Shown: positions 35,909-41,145 of the stretch, piece after piece
Layout of the letters: each line of letters begins with the position of its first letter
Position numbering within the stretch: the first letter of the stretch is position 1
Notes under the pieces: generated by a model
Database searches by the model: none
Seen by the model: only the letters and a program-made list of their open reading frames with translations
What the model was told of the DNA's origin: nothing
Position numbers and translations under genes: made by a program
From: Desulfosarcina sp.
GTDB taxonomy: Bacteria > Desulfobacterota > Desulfobacteria > Desulfobacterales > JAFDCJ01
Assembly: GCA_029288035.1 (NCBI GenBank)
Contig: JARFPZ010000246.1
Location: 1 to 41,145 of the forward strand
Length of the DNA stretch: 41,145 bases
Direction of reading: 5' to 3'

Positions 35909-37411
35909 TTAATCGGATCCGGGCCGAGCTTGGCCGCTAAGCGGTGAGGCACTTAATGGTGGCTTACGGAGATGTGATACCTGTTCAAAACCATAGGCGA
36001 TTTCGATCAGCGTTGCCTCACTGAAAGGTCGCCCTAAGATTTCCATACCAATTGGCACACCCAAAGGGGCCGTTTTTGAAGGGGTTGAAAAGCCGGCTTG
36101 AACGCAGATTGATGGAAATCCCGTTACAGAGCCTAAAACCCCGTTGCGCTCATTTTGGCTTCCGCCAACTTTACACACCAACTGCTTTTGATGTGGATAA
36201 ACAAGTGCATCTAACTGGTCATCAGCAATCAGTTTCATAACCTGAGTTTGAAGCTTACCTCTTTCAACGAGTCGCTTATGGTACTCCGGTGTCCCTGTAC
36301 TTAGCGCCATTGCTTTTTTCAAGTTTTCTTCGATACCTGGATGGTATTTACCTGATACCAGGACTTCTTCGACCGAATGGACGGAAGCATGATTTGGAAG
36401 CGCTCCCAAATAGACGTTCAAATGATCTTTAAGATCGTGTAGGTGAACACTGATTTCACTGACAAGATAATCAGAATCAATCTTTTCGTTTATAGATACG
36501 ATCTCTGCCCCCTGGTTCGCCATTGCTTCAATGCTATTTCTGACAGCTTTATTCGTTTCTAGATGGATGGCATCTATACCAAAGAAGCTTTCCAGTACAC
36601 CCATGCGTTTCTCCTTAAGTCCATCCTCTTTCAGAGACGCTACATAAGATGTTGGCTTTCGACCGATCGACCATGCTGTTTCGTCATCTGCTGGATCATA
36701 GCCCGCAATCACATCCAACACTCGCACAGCATCTTCAACCGTTCTGCAAATTGGTCCGGCGGTATCCTGGGTAAAGGAGTAAGGGATAATTCCATCACGA
36801 CTTACGAGTCCAATGGTTGGACGAATACCAACAAGATTATTAGCAGATGCCGGAGAACGTATCGAATTGATCGTATCAGTTCCGATACCGACCATGCCGA
36901 AGTTCGCTGCTATGGAAGCTCCTGTTCCACCGCTGGAACCGCCGGGTGTGCGGGTCTGATCATATGGATTCAAGGTTTGGCCCAAAATAGAACTAATGGT
37001 CTCGCCCCAGATCGCAAATTCATGAAGATTTGTTTTCGCTAAGATTAAAGCGCCAGATTCTCTAAACTTACGTGTGATAAAGGCATCATCGTCTGGCGTA
37101 AATCCTTCTAAACTCAACGACCCGCCCGTTGTAGGCAAATCACACGTATCGACATTGTCTTTGAGCAATACTGGAATACCATGTAAAGGACCTGACAGAC
37201 CATTCGCTATGAACTTTTGATCTAAGGCATCTGCTTCTTCTAACGCTTTCGGGTTTATGCAAATAACGGAGTTCAGTTTGGGCCCTTGTTGATCATAAGC
37301 TTTAATGCGGGATAGGTATTCTTCTACCAGCTTACGACATGTCAAGGTGTCATATTTCATGCCCTGATGCACCTGGGCAATCGTTGCCTCATCGATAACA
37401 AATGGTTTCAT
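35909..37411 (-). CDS. Amidase signature family hydrolase
   Basis: A 500-residue amidase with the Ser-cisSer-Lys triad: Lys in VLLKDNVDT (about residue 83), GGSSGGTGASIA (cis-Ser, about residue 158) and NSIRSPASANN (nucleophile Ser, about residue 182). It hydrolyses an amide, releasing ammonia and an acid. GAAGGG about 8 nt upstream of the ATG. It lies 86 nt before mdcA on the same strand and 179 nt after the transporter. Malonamidase belongs to this family, so malonamate is a candidate substrate given MdcA, but this is inference; indoleacetamide- or peptide-amide hydrolases look similar. Confidence 0.82.
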   Translation of the reverse strand: MKPFVIDEATIAQVHQGMKYDTLTCRKLVEEYLSRIKAYDQQGPKLNSVICINPKALEEADALDQKFIANGLSGPLHGIPVLLKDNVDTCDLPTTGGSLSLEGFTPDDDAFITRKFRESGALILAKTNLHEFAIWGETISSILGQTLNPYDQTRTPGGSSGGTGASIAANFGMVGIGTDTINSIRSPASANNLVGIRPTIGLVSRDGIIPYSFTQDTAGPICRTVEDAVRVLDVIAGYDPADDETAWSIGRKPTSYVASLKEDGLKEKRMGVLESFFGIDAIHLETNKAVRNSIEAMANQGAEIVSINEKIDSDYLVSEISVHLHDLKDHLNVYLGALPNHASVHSVEEVLVSGKYHPGIEENLKKAMALSTGTPEYHKRLVERGKLQTQVMKLIADDQLDALVYPHQKQLVCKVGGSQNERNGVLGSVTGFPSICVQAGFSTPSKTAPLGVPIGMEILGRPFSEATLIEIAYGFEQVSHLRKPPLSASPLSGQARPGSD

Positions 37412-37590
37412 TCAATTCCCTTCTTTCGTAAATATTTCTATTTAATCGTCCTGCCGCACGATCCAGAGGGATGCTGTCAAGAACGAACTTCCTGAAAACA
37501 AGACCCGGCGGCATCGCTGCTGCCGTTCTCAACCCGGCAGCCCGTGCGTCGGGGCTGTCGGATTGTTGGATTGTCTTGTCAAGGTCTGGA

Positions 37591-38979
37591 TTAATAGGGG
37601 AAGAAATAAAGACCTAATCCGATAAATGGCGCAGATACGATCATAAGCATTATACAATATCCCATGATATCCCTTGCCCGCAACCCTGTAATGCCCAGAA
37701 GGGCGATGGCCCAGAATGGCTGGAACATGTTTGTCCACATATCACCGCAGCCGTAAGCCACAATTGATTTTCCCACAGGAACCCCGAGATCCATGGAGAT
37801 TTGACCGATAATACCTCCGATGACACCCCATTCACCGCCCCCAGAGGGAATGAAAATATTGACGATGCCGCCGGTGATCCAGGCGATCACTGGAAACGAG
37901 GTAACTGTTGCAAATCCCAGAAACCAGGTTGTAATAATCGCCGCTAAGCCGGAGTAGGAAATCATTCCCATAATGCCGGCATAAAACGGGAACTGCAGTA
38001 TGATGCCGCTTGCACCGGGTGTGGCCGTTGAAATGGCACGGACATACCGGATGGGGGTTCGATGTAATATGATACCGGCCACTAAAAAGAGGAAATTGAA
38101 AATGTTTAAGTTGAGGCTAACCCCTTTTGTGGCAAAATAGTAGATAATGTATATCACACCCGCCAGACCGACCAGGTAGGAAATAATCCAGCTGTTCTCG
38201 AGCCTATCCGCAAATCCCATTTTTTTGCTGGAAGATGCTTTTTTCTCCTTGTCCAGATCCTTTGACTCCATGAGTTCTGGTGCAATGTTTTCGGCACCGA
38301 GACAAGCATCGATACCCATGCATTCATCCGGATCCTTCGGCGTCATCAGCCACATGGTGATGGGAATTACAATCAGACAGAGCATGATGGCCATCAGAAT
38401 GGCATAGGAAGTAAAAACGGACTCGGTAATGGGTATAATGCCAAAAATTTTTTCAAAGACATGTCCCTTGGTGGCGGAGAGAAGTCCTGCAGAGGTGGAA
38501 GGGCCGACATGCCATACCATCTGGCCGGTATAAGCCGTGGCGGCGATCAAAGGATAGTGAATGTGGATCTTCTTTACATATCCTTCCTTAGCAACCTCCC
38601 GCGCAAAGATGGACGCTACGATTAAGCCAAGACCCCAGTGAAAGTAGGTGATCATCGTGGCGACATATGCCGTCAGCAGCACGGCCTGACCGCCTGTTTT
38701 CGGTATTCGTGCGAGTCGTTTTAGAAACGGGTGCACACCGGGGGCGATAGCAAGGGCGTGACCGGTAACTAAAATCAAAACCATTTGCATGGCAAATGTA
38801 AGATACTTCCAGAATCCATCGTACCAGTGTTTGATCATGTCCATAGGCCCGTTTTCGGTTAATATCCACCCCATGAAGTAGGCTATGAACGTCAGAATCA
38901 CTGCAAATAGGTATGGGTTGGGCATATTTCTTTCGGACCAGTCGGATAATCTTTTCCCACTTTGCGCCACAATATTCAT
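37591..38979 (-). CDS. atoE: AtoE-type short-chain fatty acid transporter
   Basis: A 462-residue permease with about 11-12 hydrophobic segments. Family features include the N-terminal MPNPYLFAVILTFIAYF, TYFHWGLGLIVASIFAREVA, YTGQMVWHVGPSTSAGLL and the C-terminal IFIPSGGGEWGVIG and CGDMWTNMFQPFWA. A charged cytoplasmic loop (about 225-250, KDLDKEKKASSSKK) splits the two halves. AtoE proteins take up acetoacetate, butyrate and related acids. GGAGG 6 nt before the ATG at 38979 is the basis for that start rather than the preceding GTG. It likely imports the substrate for the amidase-MdcA genes behind it. Confidence 0.85.
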   Translation of the reverse strand: MNIVAQSGKRLSDWSERNMPNPYLFAVILTFIAYFMGWILTENGPMDMIKHWYDGFWKYLTFAMQMVLILVTGHALAIAPGVHPFLKRLARIPKTGGQAVLLTAYVATMITYFHWGLGLIVASIFAREVAKEGYVKKIHIHYPLIAATAYTGQMVWHVGPSTSAGLLSATKGHVFEKIFGIIPITESVFTSYAILMAIMLCLIVIPITMWLMTPKDPDECMGIDACLGAENIAPELMESKDLDKEKKASSSKKMGFADRLENSWIISYLVGLAGVIYIIYYFATKGVSLNLNIFNFLFLVAGIILHRTPIRYVRAISTATPGASGIILQFPFYAGIMGMISYSGLAAIITTWFLGFATVTSFPVIAWITGGIVNIFIPSGGGEWGVIGGIIGQISMDLGVPVGKSIVAYGCGDMWTNMFQPFWAIALLGITGLRARDIMGYCIMLMIVSAPFIGLGLYFFPY

Positions 38980-39065
38980 CACTATCCTCCTTTTGTTAAT
39001 GTGGATTGTATTTCCCTTTAACGTTTAAGCCTTTTTTATCTTTGTGTTTGTTTTATAATCCGATT

Positions 39066-39076
39066 TCACCTCCTTT
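39066..39076 (-). promoter_or_regulatory. Consensus Shine-Dalgarno without a gene (AAAGGAGGTGA)
   Basis: In the leader between gntR and atoE, the minus strand carries AAAGGAGGTGA, fully complementary to the usual 16S rRNA 3' end. No ATG, GTG or TTG at proper spacing opens a frame of useful length (the overlapping GTG gives only 14 codons). It may be a relic or a ribosome standby site for atoE. Confidence 0.35.
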
Positions 39077-39220
39077 GGTTTAATATTAGCGCTCATATCC
39101 GCAACTGGTAATTCCATCTGGAGTGTCATCTTGAAGATCTTTATGGTCGGCAACGTTTTATTTTTTTAGCGCAGTGGGCTTCAAACCGTTTTGATACGCT
39201 CTTTTTTTCCGTACAGCAAT

Positions 39221-39898
39221 TTATCGCCTGGAATTTATGGATTGCCCTTGTTCTGCATAATAAGTCACCAGCGCCTGACACTGTTTGACCAAATGGGTTT
39301 TCATGAGCCGTTCGGCGCGATTACCGTCACGTGCCCGGAACGCCTCCATGATCCTACGGTGCTCTTCCATCGATGCGTCGAGTCGGCCAGGATAATAAAT
39401 CTGACGATACCGATGCAGCAGAATCCTGTCGCGCAGACCGGAAACGATCTCGCTTAATATAGGATTGCCTGCTTTTGCTTGAATAAATTTGTGATATTTC
39501 TGGTTGAACCTCATATATCTCTCTGGGTCATTGCACCGATAAAACGTCTCTAACTGACCATGCAGCCTTTCCATTTCCGCCAGATCCGCGTCGGAGATCC
39601 GCTCAGCGGCAAGGCGCGCGCAGCTGCCCTCCAAAATGCTCATCGTCTCGAACATATGAAAAACATCCTCAATTGAAACTTCGGCCACGCAAGCTCCCTT
39701 ATTAGGTGATATCTTAACCAATCCCTCTGAGCTGAGCATCCTCAAAGCTTCCCGCAGGGGTGTCCGACTGACACCGAGTTGGTTGCACAAATTTTGCTCC
39801 GAAAGCCTCTCCCCGCTTGCCAACTCGTTCTTGCGTATGAGAATGCGAATTTTCTCTGCTACCTGCAACGAAAGAGGCATCTCCGTTGTCTTATTCAT
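39221..39898 (-). CDS. GntR-family (FadR/FCD subfamily) transcriptional regulator
   Basis: A 225-residue regulator. The N-terminal winged helix has the family pattern SGERLSEQNLCNQLGVSRTP then LREALRMLSSEGLV; the all-helical FCD ligand-binding domain follows (about 80-215) with metal-ligand candidates in RFNQKYHKFI, EEHRRIMEAF and MKTHLVKQ. It lies upstream of atoE-amidase-mdcA on the same strand with a 241-nt gap, so it probably controls them. FCD regulators respond to organic acids such as malonate, lactate or fatty acids. GGAG about 9 nt upstream of the ATG. Confidence 0.88.
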   Translation of the reverse strand: MNKTTEMPLSLQVAEKIRILIRKNELASGERLSEQNLCNQLGVSRTPLREALRMLSSEGLVKISPNKGACVAEVSIEDVFHMFETMSILEGSCARLAAERISDADLAEMERLHGQLETFYRCNDPERYMRFNQKYHKFIQAKAGNPILSEIVSGLRDRILLHRYRQIYYPGRLDASMEEHRRIMEAFRARDGNRAERLMKTHLVKQCQALVTYYAEQGQSINSRR

Positions 39899-39921
39899 GA
39901 AATCTCCACATTACCCATATT

Positions 39922-39933
39922 TTGTATATAATA
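39922..39933. promoter_or_regulatory. TTGTATATAATA site just upstream of gntR
   Basis: About 25 nt before the gntR start codon. It resembles the TTGTATACAA-like palindromes bound by FCD-type GntR proteins and also contains a TATAAT-like -10. Autoregulation is possible. Confidence 0.3.
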
Positions 39934-40231
39934 TAATCGGTGCTTAATCGAGTAATTCAAATTTAATTTTTAAAAATATTATTAATAATTACGATTTGTT
40001 AAATTATAAACAAATTTGAATTTTTTTGGTTGAATTTGATTTATAGTCCTAATTTATCGTATGCAATTTAATCTGAAGGTTGTCAAGAAATTTTTCCATT
40101 TTTTTGATCTTGCATGTAATATTTTCATGGCATTACCTTAAAATAGTATGGTTAAATTTTGATAGGCACTTTGCCGATTCAGTTTTGGGTACGGGTAAGC
40201 TCTCGGCAATTATCGGTTATCATCATAATTT

Positions 40232-40243
40232 ATTGTATACAAT
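40232..40243. promoter_or_regulatory. Perfect palindrome ATTGTATACAAT, candidate GntR/FCD operator
   Basis: A 12-bp perfect palindrome of the GT..AC type known for FadR/FCD-subfamily GntR regulators, about 335 bp upstream of the gntR start. A similar half-conserved site lies beside the gene itself. Confidence 0.35.
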
Positions 40244-40975
40244 TATTACAGCCAGACCACTATCCAGTCGGGATGTCGCAGTTAAGAAGAAATTATACGC
40301 GGTATCAACAGTCCGTGCTGCAATCAATTTCATTCAAGCTCCGGTCATTTTTCGTTTCTAATCGAAGGTGTAAAAAATCCTCATAAATTTGATTTTCATG
40401 ATCGATTTTTTCAATGGCCATTGCGATCAAATCCAATATAAGGCACCAACAATCGACATCATTAATAGAAAAGCCTGTAAATATTTAATGTTGATGGTAA
40501 AACTGAAATAAGGAAATAAAAAAGGCCGCCAGATTTTTCTGACGACAATATTCTCTGATTGACGTCCCCAAGGGTACCTGTAAAGTATTATTGTTTGTCA
40601 GAAGCGATCAGATTGAGTTGGGAAGTTTTTGAACCTCCCCTACCCTGTTCTGACTGATTTCGTAATGATTTCAGTTAGAAAAGAAACACGAAATGTATCG
40701 AATCTATAGCATATTGTGTCAAACTGAAACTTCTGATTGTCAAAGAGATGTCCATCGGCTTATATCTGAAAGGCACTAAAAATGTAGCTCCTGCTGACTA
40801 TCGATTGGAATATATCTAAATAAAGCAATCCCCCATATTGTATGTCTTAAAACGCCTATTTTACCACCAAAATTATGGCTTTTAGCCTGATATTCGACCT
40901 TCTTTTTAAATCTTTTCATTAATTATCAATAACTTACCGTGGCCCACCCCCCTGAGACCCCCTGAGATATTTACC

Positions 40976-41145
40976 TTGGCGGGCACTCAGGCTGTTCAGA
41001 ATGCCGAATTTCTCGCCTGTGTCGTGATGCACCAGGCTGTTCGACCAGGAGCACCCGTGATTTGCAGCAGTTCAACGACTTCGATGGATCTAAAAAGCGC
41101 CGAAGCTGCGGTGGGGTCTCCGGAAATGGCATTATTTGCGGCCAT
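40976..41145 (+). pseudogene. N-terminally truncated MttB-family methyltransferase fragment, running off the window
   Basis: The frame reads LAGTQAVQNAEFLA then VRPGAPVICSSSTTSMDL and AVGSPEMALFAA. These match the trimethylamine:corrinoid methyltransferase (MttB/MtgB) family, in the barrel strands roughly two thirds into the protein (family pattern LAGTLAxxNAE...PGAPVIYG...GSPEYAL). The frame is open only from 40910, with no start codon or ribosome binding site, and sequence before LAGT does not match the family. So the first 200 or more residues are missing. The 3' end lies outside, so this could be a gene remnant or a gene disrupted by deletion. Confidence 0.6.

Larger units (their letters stand above)
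39899..40975. other. Gene-poor AT-rich region
   Basis: About 1.1 kb with no ORF I would support; the longest frames (about 90 residues) lack good starts, ribosome binding sites and motifs. It includes the gntR promoter region, two TTGTATA-type sites (listed separately) and a hairpin of unknown origin near 40537-40602 (TTCTGACGACAATA pairing with TATTGTTTGTCAGAA). Confidence 0.5.

Noticed and set aside
40080-40361. 93-residue plus-strand ORF in the AT-rich region
   Set aside because: No Shine-Dalgarno, non-ATG start, no motif, and the overlapping frame is equally long; typical chance ORF in AT-rich DNA.
40561-40580. GACGTCCCCAAGGG, resembling the 3' part of a tRNA gene on the minus strand
   Set aside because: No T-arm, anticodon arm or acceptor pairing can be built from the flanks; only a short chance match or a very old relic.

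Overview
The window reads as chromosomal DNA of an anaerobic, sulfate-reducing Desulfobacterota (deltaproteobacterium), most likely of the Desulfobacterales type. The grounds are a Tmc-type electron-transfer module (tetrahaem cytochrome c3, a CCG-domain iron-sulfur protein and a membrane subunit), an orphan acyl-CoA carboxyltransferase and an acyl-CoA dehydrogenase, an MttB-family fragment, and degenerate intergenic repeats of a style I associate with that group. No rRNA, tRNA, intact IS element or CRISPR array is visible.

Left half (1-21.9 kb): a secondary-lipid locus. The window opens inside a PfaA-type polyunsaturated fatty acid (PUFA) synthase (AT-ACP-ACP-KR-DH; its ketosynthase must lie to the left). 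A short interlude follows: a zinc-ribbon protein and a 51-residue ribbon-helix-helix protein on the minus strand, a geranylgeranyl-reductase-like flavoprotein, a periplasmic PDZ protein on the minus strand, and an exported Ni superoxide dismutase. Then comes a 2373-residue PfaC-like megasynthase (KS-CLF-AT and four hotdog repeats), followed on the same strand by complete oleA, oleB, oleC and oleD. A small PocR-domain protein overlaps oleD by 4 nt. The simplest model is that the Pfa machinery builds polyunsaturated acyl chains and the Ole enzymes join two of them head to head into a long-chain polyene hydrocarbon. PfaD (enoyl reductase) and the phosphopantetheinyl transferase are not in the window.

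Middle (22-33.7 kb): tmcC-tmcA-tmcB plus an unknown 155-residue protein and a tiny membrane protein; then a gamma-glutamyltransferase-family enzyme (minus strand) divergent from an isoprenylcysteine-methyltransferase-like membrane protein; a lipoprotein; a decayed hybrid histidine kinase; an acyl-CoA carboxylase carboxyltransferase subunit; an acyl-CoA dehydrogenase; and a small HExxH protein.

Right (34-41.1 kb): a minus-strand group reading GntR/FCD regulator, AtoE-type short-chain fatty acid transporter, amidase, and an orphan malonate-decarboxylase alpha subunit (MdcA). About 1.1 kb of AT-rich DNA without convincing genes follows, and the last 170 bases carry an N-terminally truncated MttB-family methyltransferase fragment.

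Several families of dispersed hairpin or degenerate repeats are present. Two roughly 80-90 bp elements each occur twice. GAGGACAGA-type repeats fill the oleA-oleB gap and also appear in frame inside interdomain linkers of both megasynthases.
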